Shown here one piece after another: positions 10,910 through 23,628 of a stretch of 64,000 nucleotides of DNA. Where the stretch lies: contig NW_023601212.1 in the NCBI RefSeq assembly GCF_014898055.3, positions 33,344,329 to 33,408,328 of the forward strand, in the 5' to 3' direction. Positions within the stretch are counted from its first letter, which is position 1. Each line of letters begins with the position of its first letter. The translations under genes were made by a program, and so were the position numbers. The DNA comes from Talpa occidentalis (Eukaryota > Chordata > Mammalia > Eulipotyphla > Talpidae). The notes under the pieces are model-generated. The model saw only the letters and a list, made by a program, of their open reading frames with translations. It did no database searches and was not told the DNA's origin.

Positions 10910-13107
10910 GTAAGTGATAAAAGTTTATAGATATACATAATTACCTTGCATACTACTATTCATTGGCAGTAGTAGCATTGTGATATGCAGTGTGTCTGTA
11001 TCTCTGTGTGTGTGTATGCTTATTTGCTTACTTGTTTCAAAGTTTGTTTTCAGATGTATTTTCCTATGGTCCACCAGTTTGCCCTGTAGAACTTAACAGC
11101 CTAGGGCAAGGAAGACCTGGTTTTATTTTGGACTTTGCCATTTCTGTTTGACCTTGTGCAAATCAAACTGATTCATAAATCCCTCCCCTACAGAATGAAA
11201 GACTATATTAGATACTTGATTCTCCTGCAGTATTGCCTTCCATAGTCTAGTCCCATTTTCCGACCTTATCTCCAAGGTACTGTACATATAACCTATATGA
11301 CTCTGGGACATTTACATATGCTATTGGTTATCTGCAGCAGATACCACCCTCCCAAATATGGTACAATTTTCAGTTTGTCTTTACCTCCTTCATGAACCCA
11401 TTTTCCTAATCCTCTCAACAGCGCAGCCTTTTCCTCTTTTGAAACTTCAAAGACCTTTAAAGTATTCTCTATGGAATTTATCTTTTCAGGTTCTGTATAT
11501 TTGTGTTCTTGGCATCAACTTCTAATCTAGCCCTATCTCCTCCTTGACACGTCACTATATATGCAAGACTTCTGAAACTGTGGACTTCAGGGGATTCTCA
11601 AAATTGAAAGCAGTTCAACTGAAAAAGTTGAAGTTGATTTTCAGTTAAATAACATTTCTTCTCCTGTTTTAGGGATATCATAGGGTAATTGACAGACTAT
11701 GTCTCATCCCTTGGAAGTTGTTTAGCCCTTTAAGCTTCAGATAGAAAGTTTTTTATTCTAAGGATTCTTTGACCAGAAAGAAAAATTTTATCCTCTCTGC
11801 AGAGATTGGACGCTTGCACATTTAGTTCCAGCTTTACCAGGAACATATTTGAAACAAACCTCTACCAGTATTTCTCTGAGAATTTTCTGCTTCCATTAAA
11901 ATTATTAATTCTGTTAGGGCTGGAGCCTTGACTTGCAAGTAGTTTTGGTTAAGTAAAGAAATTGTTTATCAGCACAGAAATTTGCTGACTTTTTCAAGGA
12001 AAATTTTGAAATACTTCTGATAGAAATTGTGCCCTTTTGGAAAAAAAGATATCTCATTTACAGGACAATGATTTAGGACTGCTTTCATTGCTTAGCTTAT
12101 TTGTTAAAGTGATAGGTTAGATGAACAATGTAAATCTCTTCATTCAAAAATCTGATTGTTTTGTTTTAGTAAAAAACTGTCCATGCTTATAATGAGTGGT
12201 TTTCTTATTTCTCTTCCCCTTAGAGGAGGAACTATTTATTATTTAGGGCAAGGACTAGTTCTTTCACTTGCCATCTAGTACTTGGCACATTCTAAACAAT
12301 CAAGAAATACTTGAAATATTTATTGTGTGAATGTTTGTTTTGATTGATTTCCTTTCAGGTAGTTTTCTATTGTAGATCTTACAAATGATCTATAAACTTT
12401 GAAAATGATGTCTGGCCTTCCCGGGAGTGTAGTTTCTTTATTTAAACTGTAGGCTAACTACATAGTTTTTTCCACCTAATGTGGCTTTGGACGATGTGAT
12501 CCACTGACTGCTGGGAGATTGCTAGCTCTGTAGCAGGACAGGTCTTATCCTCATTCTTAAATATATCATGTTCTAATCTCCCTTTCACGAATTTACACCT
12601 GTTAATAATCCTTCAGTGGAATCACATCATACACTCCTTTCATCTAGGAATTCAATTCTACACATTTTTAATGGTGCAGGAAATTCAGCCCACTCTTTAC
12701 AGTAAATAATACAGCAGTCATTGCAAACAAGAGCAATACGTTATTATCAGCCCCAGGCAGCTGTGTGAGGAGAGCTTTGCAGGCATTCTTTTGATAGAAA
12801 TTGAGGAATTAGCTGGAGGCCTTAAAGGGCCATTGAGACATTAATAATAATTACATAAACAGATGAACTTATCTGTGGCCTTTTGTACATAAAGTCAGCT
12901 GCCTGATTAGTCAGTTATTTTTAGCAGTGGTTTGAGCATGGTTGATTACTGCCTAGGCACTATGTTTTGAATCTATATCCTGGACACATTTATAAGTTAC
13001 CGTAGTACTGATTCCCAGAATGTGTTTTTCTGTGTTTTGAAGTTCTGGTCTTTGTCACTGATATCTGTATAAACACAGTGAATTGGGAAAAAATTGGTGA
13101 CCAGATT
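10910..13107. other. Intronic sequence with MIR and L2 relics
   Basis: Mostly unique intron. A MIR-like core (gaagacctggttttattttg… gaccttgtgcaaatcaa) lies at about 11110-11175 on +, and an L2 3'-end relic (agggcaaggactag… acttggcacat… gtgaatg) at about 12240-12340 on +. About 12690-12960 has more balanced composition than its surroundings and is discussed under findings. No ORF of interest. Confidence 0.5.
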
Positions 13108-13404
13108 TTTTTTTTTTAATTTTCAACTGTAATTTTTTTTTATTTTTAAACAATATTTGCTTCCCCTCACCTCCTCAGATTGAGTTCCCATAGAATTTCC
13201 AAGGCACCTGTGCACCATCAGCACAACACCCTGTGCTCCTCACTCCCTCCCTCTGATCCCTCTTCCTCCTCCCCACCTGCAGTATGTCTCTGATTTATAA
13301 TTGTCTGTTTGTGCTTTGTTGTGTTTTGTGCTGTTATTATTGTTTTTTTTACACTGATGTCTTATTTGGTTCCCCTATATTCCTGTTATAAGTAAAACCA
13401 TCCA

Positions 13405-16400
13405 TTATTTTTCTTTTTCCTTCTGGCTTATTTCGCTGAGCATAATTCCTTCTAGCTCCATCCACGTTGCTGTGAATGGCATGAGTTTATCTTTTTTGAT
13501 TGCTGAATAATATTCTATTGTGTATATATACCACATTTTCTTGATCCAGTCATCTATTTTTGGGCATTTGGGTTGTTTCCAGGTCTTACTTATTGTAAAT
13601 AGTGCTGCAATAAACATAAATGTACAGGTGTTCCTTTGAATCAATGTTTTTGTGTCCTTTGGGTAGATCCCTAGTAGTGGAATTGCCTGGTGGTATGGTA
13701 GCTCCATTTTTAGTAGACTGAGGAACCTCCAGACAGCTTTCCATAGTGGTTGGTCCAGTTTGCACTCCCACCAGCAATGTAGGAGAGTTCCTTTTTCACT
13801 ACATCCTCGCCAACATTTGTTGTTGCTTGTTTTTTTGATATGTACCGTTCTTACTGGTGTAAGGTGGTATATCAGTGTGGTTTTGATTTGCATTTCCCTG
13901 ATAATAAGGGATGTTGAACATTTTTTCATATGTCTGTTGGCCATTTGCATTTCCTCTTTGGAGAAATGTCTTTTAAGTTCTTCTGCCCATTTCTTGACTG
14001 GATTGTTTATTTTGTTTTTGTTGAGCCATGTGAGTTCATTGTATGTCTTTGTGATCAGTCCCTGTTGACTGGAGTGCAAAGATTTTTTTCCCAATCAGTG
14101 GGGTGTCTCTCTGTTTTGGTTAATGTCTCTTTGGCTGCACAGAAGCTTTTCAGTTTGATGTAATCCCAGGTGTTTATCTTTGCCTTCACTCTCACTGCTT
14201 TGGGTGATGAGTCTTTAAAGATGTTTCTGAGATATATGTCTTGTAGTGTATTACTTATATTTTCTTCTATATATTTTATGGTTTCAGGTCTTATGTCCAG
14301 TTCTTTTATCCATTTTGAGTTGATTTTTGTGCACAGTGAGAGGTAGTGGTCTAGTTTCATTTTTTTGCATGTGGAGGTCCAGTTTTCCCAGCACCATTTA
14401 TTGAACAAACTGTCCATGTTCCATTGCATAGTCTTTGCTCCTTTGTCAAAGAATAGTTGTTCATAAAAGTGTGGCTTTTTTTCTTGGCTCTATTCGTTTC
14501 CATTGGTCTGTGTGTCTGTTATTGTTCCAATACTAAACTGTTTTAATTATTATGGCTTTGTGGTATACCTTGAAGTTTGGAAGTGTGATACCTCCTTTCT
14601 CCTTTGTTTTCATCAATAGGACTGTGGCTATTCGTAGTTTTTTGTGGTTGCATATGAATTTCATCAGTATTTGCTCTATTTTTTTGAAGAATGTCATTGA
14701 GATTTTTATTGGAATAGCTTTGAATCTGTATATTGCTTTTGGGAAGATGGTCATTTTGGTAATGCTCATTCTACCAATCCATGAGCAGGGGATGTCTTTC
14801 CATTTCTTTATGTCTTCTTCAATTTCTTTTAACAGGTGTTTTATAATTTTCTTTGTATAGGTCTTTCACCTGTTTTGTTAGGTGTATTCCCAAGTATTTG
14901 ATTTTTTTTGTTTCAATTATAAAAGGGATGGTTTTCTTGATTTCTTCATCTTCAGATTGATTTTGTATAGGAAGGCTACTGATTTTTGCATATTGATTTT
15001 GTATCCTGTTACTTTACTGAACTGGTTGATTATTTTGAGTAGTTTTTCTGTGGAGTTTTTAGGGTTCTTTATGTATATTATCATATCGTTGGCAAATAGT
15101 AGTAGTTTTACTTCTTCTTTCCCTGTTTGGATTCCTGTATGTCTTTCTCTTGTCTTATTGCCCTGGCTAGGACCTCCCATATTATATTGAAGAGCAGTGG
15201 TGAGAGAGGACATCCTTGTCTTGTTCCTGATCTTAAAGGAAAGGCCTTCAGCTTTTTGCCTTTGAGAATAATATTGGCAGCGGGTTTGTTGTATATGGCT
15301 TTTATCATGTTAAGGTATATTCCTTCTATCTCGAGGATTTCAAGGGCCTTCACCATAAATGGATGTTGAACTTTGTCGAATGCTTTCTCAGCATCTATTG
15401 ATATGATCATGTAGTTTTTATTTTTCTTTCTTTTGATGTGTTGGATTACACTGACCAATTTTCGTATGTTGAACCATCCTTGTTCCCCTGGGATGAATTC
15501 CACTTGATCATGGTGTATTATCCCTTTGATGCATTGTTGGATTCTGTTGGCAAGGATTTTGTTGAGGATTTTTGTATCAGTGTTCATTAGGGAGATTGGC
15601 CTGTAATTTTCTTTTTTATGCTGTCTTTGTTTGGTTTTGGTATTAGTGTAATGTTGGCTTCTGTGAAGCCAACATTTGGTAGTATTCCTTCATTTTCAAT
15701 TTTTTGAAAGAGTTTGTGTAGGATAGGCACTAATTCACTGCTGAACGTTTGGTAGAATTCATTTGTGAAGCCGTCTGGGCCTGGGCTTTTGTTTTTGTGG
15801 AGTGCTTTGATTACTGCCTCAATTTTGCTGCTTTAATTTGTCTGTGTTTTATTTCTTCTATGTTCTTTTTTTTTTTTTAATAGATTTATTTATTTATTTA
15901 TTTATTCAAGCAATGAGTACAGTCAGAAGCGCGGGATGGTGAGAGAATTCACCAGAGCCAGAGCCGGGAACAGAACAGACAGACTGACAAAATACACTGC
16001 TGAGGGGAGCAGCGGGTGTGGCAGGAGAGGTCTGTCCTGCCATGTGGGACGCTCGCCGGCAGCCGGGGATCGAACTGGCGCTGCCGAGGTAGTGGGCAGC
16101 TTCACAGCCTAGTGCTCAACCGCTCTGCCACCAGGGGAGGCCCCTCTATTTCTTCTTTGTCCAGCGCTGGATGCTTATATCATTCTAGGAATTTGTCCAT
16201 CTCTTCTAGGTTGTTGAATTTGTTTGCATATAAGTGATCATGGTAATCTGTGATTATCCTTTTGATTTCTACTGAGTCTGTTGTGATTTTTTTCCCTTTC
16301 ATTTATAATCCTATTTATCTATGTTTTCTCCCATATTTTCTTTGTGAGCCTGGCTAGAGGTTTATTTTTGTTTATTTTGTTTATTTTTTTTCAAAGAACC

Positions 16401-17494
16401 AACTTTTGGTTTCATTGATCTTTTGGATTGTTTTTTTAATTTCCATTTCATTTATTTCTGCTTTGATTTTTATTATTTCCTTTCTTTTACTGGCTTTAGG
16501 ATTTTTTTGTTTTTCTTTTTCTAGTTCTTTGAGATGTGAGATTAGGTTTTTTCTTTGAGTTCTTTCTTGTTTGTTGATGTGAGCCTGTATTGCTATATAT
16601 TTTCCTCTTATTACTGCTTTTGCTGCATCCCATACATTCTGGAAAGTGGTGTCCTCCTTGTTGTTCCACTCAAAATATTTTAAAATTTCTTCTTTGTTGT
16701 CCTCATTAGTCTAGTGGTCTTCTAGTAGTGTGGATTTCAATCTCCATGAAGTGGGAGGGTTCCTTGTTTTCTTTTCATGATTTATTTCTAGCTTGATGCC
16801 TTTATGATCAGAGAAGATAGTTGGAATGATATTGATCTTCATGTATCTGTTGATGTTTGTCTTGTGGCGCAGTTTGTGATCGATTCTGGAGAATGATTCA
16901 TGCGCTCTTGAGAAAAATGTGTAGTTGGATTTTTTTGGGTACAGTGTCCTACAGATGTCTGTTAAGTCCATGAGTTCTATGTCATTATTTAGGGCTCTAG
17001 TGTGTTTGTTTATTTTTTTGTTTTGTTGATCTGTCCTTTGGTGAGAGTGGGGTGTTGAAGTCTCCCACTATATATGTATTTTCTTTAATGTCTGTTTTCA
17101 GAGCTGATAATAATTGTCTGATATATTCTGGTGCCCCTTCATTTGGTGAGTATATGTTGATGAGTGTTATATCTTCCTGATGTATTGTCCCCTTGATCAT
17201 AATGGAGTGCCCGCCTATGTCTCTTTTTTACCTTTTTTAATTTAAAGTCTGTTTCATCTGATATAAGTATGGCTGTTCCTGACTTCTTTTTTGGTCCATT
17301 TGCTTGTAGGATTGTTTTCCAACCTTTTACTTTCAGTCTGTGTTCACCTTTTGTGGTTAAATGTGTTTCCTGGAGACAGCAGAAGAATGGATTTTGTTTT
17401 TTAAGCAGCCTGCTACTCTCTGTCTTTTTGTTGATGAGTTTAATCCATTTACATTTAAAGTTAATACTGATATGTTGGCATCTGTATTTGCCAT
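13405..17494 (-). pseudogene. L1 ORF2 pseudogene (endonuclease, reverse transcriptase, Cys motif)
   Basis: The start codon position (17494) fits MANTDANISVL in the related copy. Endonuclease pieces (17200-16997, with ENTYIVGDFNTPLS; 16971-16711, with RIDHKLRHKTN and IFSDHKGIKLEI) are separated by frameshifts and stops. Reverse transcriptase pieces follow (15587-15108: [28 protein letters not shown]). The catalytic FADD box reads FAND (15213-14917), so the active-site aspartate is changed. The C-terminal piece (14094-13405) retains the CWRGC…LLHCWWEC cysteine motif. A SINE at 15866-16145 interrupts the segment between endonuclease and RT. It cannot encode a working protein. Confidence 0.93.
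15866..16145 (-). mobile_element. tRNA-derived SINE, type A, nested in L1
   Basis: Inserted in the L1 ORF2 region. Flanks tatttcttctatgttc (15850-15865) and tatttcttctttgtcc (16147-16162) form the target duplication with two differences. The same strand orientation as the host L1. Confidence 0.9.
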
Positions 17495-17569
17495 TTTGTT
17501 TGTCTTTTTTGTAATTTTATTCCTTGCTTTATTCTGTTCTTCTTGTTCATTCCTCTGTTGGTTTTGGCT

Positions 17570-18414
17570 TTAGGACTTCTTGTAGAATTTTTTGGAGTGG
17601 GGGTTTAGTTGTAATGAATTTCTGGAGTTTCTGTTTGTCAAGAAGGTCCATATTTTTTCTTTGTAGAGGAAGGAGAGCTTTGCGGGGTAAAGTATTCTTG
17701 GTTGGCATTTGCTGTCTTGAAGTTTGCTGAATATATTACTCCATTCTCTTCTTGCCTGTAATGTTTCTTCAGAGAAGTCTGAAGTTAACCTGATTGGTTT
17801 TCCTTTATAAGTTATCTGTTTCTTCCCTCTTGCTATTTTCATTATTTTTTCCTTGTCTTGGACTCTTGCAAGCTTTACTGTTATATGTCTTGCTGTAGTT
17901 TTCTTTTCATTGTGCTCACTGGGAGTTCATCTTGCTTCTTGTATGTCTATATTCATTTCCTTTTTCATGCTTGGGAATTTTTCTTCAATTATCTCCTTGA
18001 ATAATTTTTCAGTTCCTTTGTCTCTCTCTCCTCACTTTTTAGAAGCCTATAACTCTTACATTTTCTCTCTTCATGGAGTCTGATAATTGTCTAAGAGTAT
18101 CCTCATACTTCTTCATTTGTACTTCTCTCTCCTTTTCTCTTTTTGGCTCTTTTTATTTCTGTATCTTCAATAGTACTGATCCTTTCTTCCATTTCATCGA
18201 TTCTGTTTTTATTGCTTTTCCTAGAGTTCTTTATCTCCTCTAGTAATCTTTTAATCTCCTGCATTTCTTTTCTTTCCTTTCTTAACATCTCAGTTTCATT
18301 CTTCAGTTCACTGATTATTTGTCTCAAATAATTTTTTTCCTTTTCATTTTCTTTCTGCTTTTTAATCATGATGATCATTAATTGTCTATCTGATAGGCTG
18401 AGAAGTTCTTCCAT
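17570..18414 (-). pseudogene. L1 ORF1 pseudogene
   Basis: The N-terminal part (18414-18103) encodes MEELLSLSDRQLMIIMIKKQ and a coiled coil with SRKSNKNRIDEMEERIS. The C-terminal part (17842-17570) encodes MKIARGKKQITYKGKPIRLT and the CQPRILYPAKLSF motif of the ORF1 C-terminal domain. Frameshifts and stops separate the two and remove the RNA-recognition domain from frame. Inactive. Confidence 0.9.
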
Positions 18415-18639
18415 GTCATTGTTGAGCTCTGGTGACTGTATTTCTTTTTGTGATGTATCCTTCTCTTGCAGGCTTGCTCGGTTATTTATATTTTTTCTTC
18501 TCCCTGTTGTTTGCTTTCTAATTAGTTCTACGTGTTGGGACGTTATGCCACCAGTTGGCGGGCATCTTTTAGGAGTGCTCCTTTATGGGTGTTGGGAACT
18601 GTTTACTAGATTGAGACCAGCACTGGTAGGCTAAAACTG

Positions 18640-20065
18640 CACCAGGGTGTTGATGCTGTATTGCTGGTCACTGTCCCTTACCGTTCCCTCCCTCTGTATT
18701 TTTCAGTTCCAACAGGGATCATCTAGTTGTTTATTTAGTCCTGGTCACGAGGTAGTGCCAGAGACCCGTACTTGCTAACCTGTGCTTTTTCCCAGTGGTT
18801 CTTTGAGAAACGGGGGGGTGGGGGTAGGGGAGCATCTTAACACAGGGGCTCTTATTCAACCTGGGTGCTGTGTCTGCCCCTTGTTCATCTGGTGCTGTGC
18901 CTGCAGCTGTGTATATCCCGCACCCTGAATTATGCACTCTGGGTCTCAGTTCCAGGGCTATCACATCCAAAATTCTGGCTGTTACCCTGTGTAGTACCCA
19001 CTGCTATGGTGTGTCCCACACCCCTGATCCTGCGCCTGGCTCCCAGTTCCAGAATGGAGTCTTGCTCCTCGTCTTATTTCTCTTCTTACCCCTGTTTGCG
19101 TGGCCCACCCTCTCTCAGAGCCTGAGGATGTTTTTGGGATCCCTGGTTTCCAACTATCAGGATGTTGGTGATTTTGTTCTGGTCGCTAGGTGGCACCAGA
19201 GATCTTCCCTAATGTCCTTCCAGAACTGTTTTTTCCCCACCGTGGGTCCAGGGAATAGATGGGGGTTGGGGGACGGGGGTGGCCTGGAGTGCCTCAATGG
19301 CACGGGGGTGCTGTGTTTGCCCAGTGACCCACAGTCGTGGGGATCCCACGCCCTGAATTTCGTGCCCTGGGTCTCAGTTCCGAAGCCCTCAGATACAGGA
19401 CACAGGCTGTCGCCCAGTTCAGTGTCTGCAGAAATGGCGCCTTTTGCACCTCTCTCCCATGTCTGGGTGCTTGGTTTCTGATTACTCAGTGAGGGACATT
19501 CATCTCAGTGAGGGCTCCCGCACGTCTCCTCACATACCTAGGTCGCAGGCGTGGGGACCTGGTCAGCCACGATCCGTGTATACTTTTCTAGTGCGCCACT
19601 TTTCCGCACAAGCTTACTGGCTGGCCTGGGCTATTTGTAGTTCTCTGCAGAGTTCTTATTTTCCTGTAATGGCGCCCAGAGCCATTCGCTCACCTCCACA
19701 GCAATTCCTGCATGATTCTCCATAGTTCCCGTTCACGGGGTGCGGTGCCTGAAATAGTTCCTTTTTACTCAATGTCCCACTTGATCTGTAGTTTGTTCTT
19801 GTTGGTTGTTGGTTGTTTTTTTTTTCCCCTCCTTTCTGTTGGTCGGAGAGTGCCAACTTTGTGGGTGGGGCAGGGTAGTAGGGTTCTGAGCTTTCCTCTC
19901 TTCTTGTCCTCTTTTATGGCAACTTTCTCTTCGGGCAGTTTGCCAGAGTCGCCCGTTTATCTTCTATGTCCCAGTTCTCACAGGGACCTGCCGCTTTTCC
20001 TCCCTATTTACTTTTTTTTAATGGGAGGACTTACTCGCAGCATTTCCCTGCTGCCATGTTGATCC
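18640..20065 (-). promoter_or_regulatory. L1 5' UTR with two imperfect ~420-bp tandem units
   Basis: On + the landmark gggtctcagttcc occurs at 18941 and again at 19369 (428 bp apart). Each is preceded by a gtgctgtgt-tgccc block and a caccctgaat/cgccctgaat block. This is the promoter region of the antisense L1; the proximal 300 bp (about 19760-20065) is shared with the other full-length copies. Confidence 0.75.
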
Positions 20066-20409
20066 CAAATCCTATTACCAGTTTAAAAAAAAAAAAACTG
20101 TTGTGGTTTGTGTTTCAGTTCATTTTTAAGCAGTGACTTTTGACATTTATTCAACAAATACTTTTCACTTTAGTTTTTGTAAAAATGACTAGCATTCTTA
20201 ATCTTCCAAATGAACTATTTAAATCTCAGTGATCGTTATTTAGACTTGCATTTATTCTATTGTTCATGCCATGTTGCCATCAGTCCACTTTACTTGGTAG
20301 CATAGTCTTTCTTCATGCAGAAAAGTTAAACAAATACATTATTTCTTTTTATTGAGCAAAACAGGTCAGTGGATCTACCTATTTTGTATACACTTGAGCC
20401 TGTTTTTTT

Positions 20410-20679
20410 TTTTTAAAGATTTATTTATTCATTCATACAAGAACTGGGGTGCAGGCCAGAGGTGTGGAGGAGTGAAAGAATTCACCAGAGACAGAGTGGG
20501 GAGCAGAACAGGCAGACTAAGTGAAATACACTGCTGAGGGGAGCAGCGGGCGAGACAGGAGAGGTCTCCTGCACCATGTGGGTTGCTCTCTGGTCAGTGG
20601 GGGAATCGTACTTGTGCTGCAGTGGCTGCGGATAGCTTCATAGGTTGCGTCTTAACCCCTTGTGCCACCAGGGTGGCCC
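20410..20679 (-). mobile_element. tRNA-derived SINE, type B
   Basis: Flanked by gagcctgttttttt (20396-20409) and gaacctgttttttt (20680-20693). The tail lies at the left, merging with the T run. Confidence 0.92.
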
Positions 20680-20984
20680 GAACCTGTTTTTTTACACCCA
20701 TTTCTGCGCTCTATTATTAGAAATAATATCGTGTTACTAGAGCACTTCTTTAAATTACTACTAAAGTGTAAACATTTTAAGCTAAATTAAAGCAAAACAA
20801 TTTCATAGGTGATAATGAAGATGCAGACATTTTATAGTAACATAGAATCTTTCATCTGTTCACTTTTCTCTGAATATTCTCTTTCATCTGTTCACATCAA
20901 ATTCATCATGAAATAGTACCAATATTACCTGCTAACTATTTCTTAGAACTGTTGTTTGTTTTCCTTATTTTATGCACTCATGTG

Positions 20985-21165
20985 ATCATCTTCATCACCA
21001 TAACCAGAGCACTGAAGTATCAGCTTTCCTTCCTGCCTCAGTGCCTTTGCACACTCTTTTCCTTTGCTTGAGACATTATTTTTGTCTAAAGCAGTTCATG
21101 CTTTAGATCTTAATGCAGACATCATATTTCCTTTGGAAAACATTCTCTCTGCAAAGAGAACATAG
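20985..21165 (+). repeat. L2 relic
   Basis: ccttcctgcctcagtgcctt followed by tgcacactcttttcctttgc resembles the cctgcctcagggcctttgca block of L2, and the following text also fits loosely. Old and diverged; strand as judged from that block. Confidence 0.5.
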
Positions 21166-21194
21166 AAATAAGATTCATTGCACAAATCAGCTTT

Positions 21195-21463
21195 TTTTTT
21201 TTTTTACAGATTTATTTATTTATACAAGAACTGGGGTACAGGCCAGATGTGCAGGAGGGTGAGAGGATTCACCAGAGATGGAGCAGGGAACAGAATAGGC
21301 AGACTGACTGAAATTCACTGCCGAGGGGAGCAGCGGGCAAGACAGGAGAGGTCTGCCGCACATGTGGGTTGCTCGTGGCTGGCCAGGATCAAACCGGCAC
21401 TGCAGAGTCTGTGGACAGCTTTACAGCGCTGTGCTCAACCGCCTACGCCACTAGAGAGGCCCC
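21195..21463 (-). mobile_element. tRNA-derived SINE, type C
   Basis: Perfect 16-bp duplication tgcacaaatcagcttt at 21179-21194 and 21464-21479. It lies immediately after the L2 relic. Confidence 0.93.
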
Positions 21464-22005
21464 TGCACAAATCAGCTTTGATGGTGCCCATCTCTTCTGG
21501 ATATATTTGTGACTGTATATATTTGTTAGGTTGAATTTTGGGGAGAAGAATTATTTTGTGCAGTGTCTCAAATTTTGAACTAAGACTCAAAATTTGAAGT
21601 AGGACTCTAACAGATTCTGAAGCCATAATGAGTTGGTCTCTTTGGAGAGAGAGGATGACCAGCAGCAGCCTCAGTTTTCTGGCACTCCACTTCTATTCCC
21701 TCGAGGGCTCTTTAGCTTTATTCTCACTGTTGCTATCATAAGCATTTAATTTCTTTTTCTGATATATCAAGTGGAAAATGAAATGTTACTGCATTTGAGA
21801 GATAGTCTTTATAGAATATTCAGTGGCAATTGAGACTTTAATGCTCTCTTGAAGAACTTGATTCTTGATATGTTCTCTTTCCAGCTGTCTTGGGGGGTGG
21901 GAGGAGAGGTGGAAGGATAATAGAGGGTGGGTGCGTGTGCACATGTGTGCATGCATATGTTTATTATATGTAATACAGTTTATTAGGAAAACAGTTTAAG
22001 TGAAA

Positions 22006-22580
22006 AAAAATCCATAATAAAATTATCCTTACATGCATTTTAAAATTACTTTAGGGGTCTCCCTGGTGGCACAGGGGTTAAACACAGCACTATCAAGCTA
22101 TTGCCAGCCACTGAAGCACGAGTTTGATTCCTGGGCAAGCTAGGGAGGTGACTTACATGGCGCAGCAGACCTCTCCTGTCTCGCCTGCTGTACCTCTCAG
22201 CAGTGTATTTCAGTAGATCTGTGGGCCTGTTCTGCTCTCTACTCTGTTGCTGGTGAATCCTCTCACCCCCGCCCCCCACCCCCCACACCTCTAGCCTGTG
22301 CCCCAGTTCTTATATGCATAAGTAAATAAATAAAAAATAAAAATTACTTTAGTCATTCTGTAGAATGTATAACAAGTTGAAGAGAGTTATAATAAGTTAA
22401 ATTTCATGTGTTTTAGGAAAGCTAAATATACAGTTTTAACTTCAGTAAGCATTATAAGTCTGCAGGTAGTAAACAGATTCTGACTAGAATAATTGTAGTC
22501 TATAGCTGCTAATAAAGATTTACGAGAGTGAGAACATGAAATTAATTGAATGAAACTGAACAGCACCAACAAACAAATAA
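22006..22580 (+). repeat. Inverted repeat, left arm (split by a SINE)
   Basis: About 278 bp of arm sequence (22006-22054 plus 22352-22580) is the reverse complement of 23629-23905 at roughly 90% identity by eye. Landmarks: ctgcaggtagtaaacagatt, gaacatgaaattaattgaat. The SINE at 22055-22339 sits only in this arm, so it inserted after the repeat formed. Confidence 0.88.
22055..22339 (+). mobile_element. tRNA-derived SINE, type B
   Basis: Flanked by aaaattacttta (22043-22054 and 22340-22351). It contains an expanded cccccgccccccacccccca tract near 22266-22285. The tail is taaataaataaaaaataa and lacks the usual TCTT. Confidence 0.92.
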
Positions 22581-22833
22581 CAATCACTTTAATGGAAGAT
22601 TTTCTATCTACTTATGTGAGCAGTTCTATGCAACTTAAATTTTTACTTATGGCTTGCATAATTCACATATGAAATTGTTTTCAAAATTCAGGCAAGATTT
22701 TATATTTCAAACACCAGCTTATCAGCCTAAGTCAAAGCAATATTTCAAATAATTTTTATTGACTTTAATAATAATTTTAAGTTGCACACACATACCTAAC
22801 CAATTTATCATGTCCAAATTAAAACTTAATTGA

Positions 22834-23113
22834 GGGCCTCCCTGGTGGCGCAGCGGTTGAGTGCTGGGTTGCGAAGCTGCCAGCAGCTTCTGCAGCGCTG
22901 GTTCTATCCCCAGCTGCTCCCCGGCCACGGGAGGAGGGTCCCACATGGCGCGCAGACCTCTCCTGTCGCCCGCTGCTCCCCTCAGCAGTGTACCTCGGTC
23001 CTTCTGCGTGCTCTGCTCCCCGCTCTGGCTCTGGTGAATTCTCTCACCCTCCTGTGCTTCTGACTGTACCCAGTGCTTGTGTAAATAAATAAATAAATCT
23101 TTAAAAAAAAAAA
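22834..23113 (+). mobile_element. tRNA-derived SINE, type A
   Basis: Begins gggcctccctggtggcgcag with box A intact. The body carries a small duplication-like ccacgggaggagggtccc. Tail gtaaataaataaataaatct-tt plus A run. It lies in the spacer of the inverted repeat. The target duplication is not clear (aaacttaattga / aaaccttta-ga). Confidence 0.9.
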
Positions 23114-23628
23114 CAAACCTTTAGATACAGCTCATCTTGTACTTAAGTTATTTAAAAAGGTGTGGATGAATTACTTCATAGAATTTTAACAAAAATTAAG
23201 TAAATTTCAACACATAAAGTACTTAAAACAAGTCTTGGCCTAAGTATGCCCTCAAAAAAACCCTCATTATTACTAATAATAATGATAGCAGTAATAGCAT
23301 TAGGCATGTCAGTTAATATTATTGTCTTAAAAAATAAAATAAAATTTGGAAATTCAGTGAAATAAGTTTAAAAATAGAGCCTAAGTAAAGAATAAAACCA
23401 TTAAAGGAATTAAAACCAGTTGTTTTCTTAGGGTAATAATCCATTGTTAAAAATATTCTATAATGTTCATATAGCCCAGATTTCCAAACCAAATCTTATT
23501 TTATAACATTTTTTTGACAATTCAAGGAATCACACATGGATGGCTCACCGGATATTTCTAGGCAGACAGAAACATCATAAAATTTTTTCTATGATTCATT
23601 GTAATATAATTTTAAGTGTTTTCTTTTT

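Larger units (their letters stand above)
13108..20065 (-). mobile_element. Near-full-length L1, antisense, inactive
   Basis: Read on the minus strand, the element starts with gggatcaacatggcagcagg at about 20065. It runs through a long 5' UTR containing two imperfect ~420-bp monomers (about 18640-19760), a decayed ORF1 and decayed ORF2, to a T-rich (+ strand) 3' end near 13108. With the 280-bp nested SINE removed it is about 6.7 kb. Possible degenerate target duplication: aaattggtgaccag near 13093-13106 and aaatcctattaccag near 20067-20081, both eroded. It lies in the intron between the second and third visible CWF19L2 exons. Confidence 0.9.

Noticed and set aside
18870..19481. 203-codon open frame on +
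   Set aside because: It lies on the reverse strand of the L1 5' UTR tandem units. The same kind of frame recurs at 60070-60565 on the minus strand of the other copy, so it follows from the repeat and is not a gene.
13093..20083. A firm target duplication for the L1 at 13108-20065
   Set aside because: Only a degenerate match (aaat…accag) is visible, too weak to set exact borders.
22834..23113. Assignment of the SINEs to the cetartiodactyl CHR family
   Set aside because: The first ~20 bases (cctccctggtggcgcag) are similar because both have tRNA-like heads, but the body (cagacctctcctgtc…gtgaatcctctcacc) and AATAAA/TCTT tail differ from CHR as I remember it.
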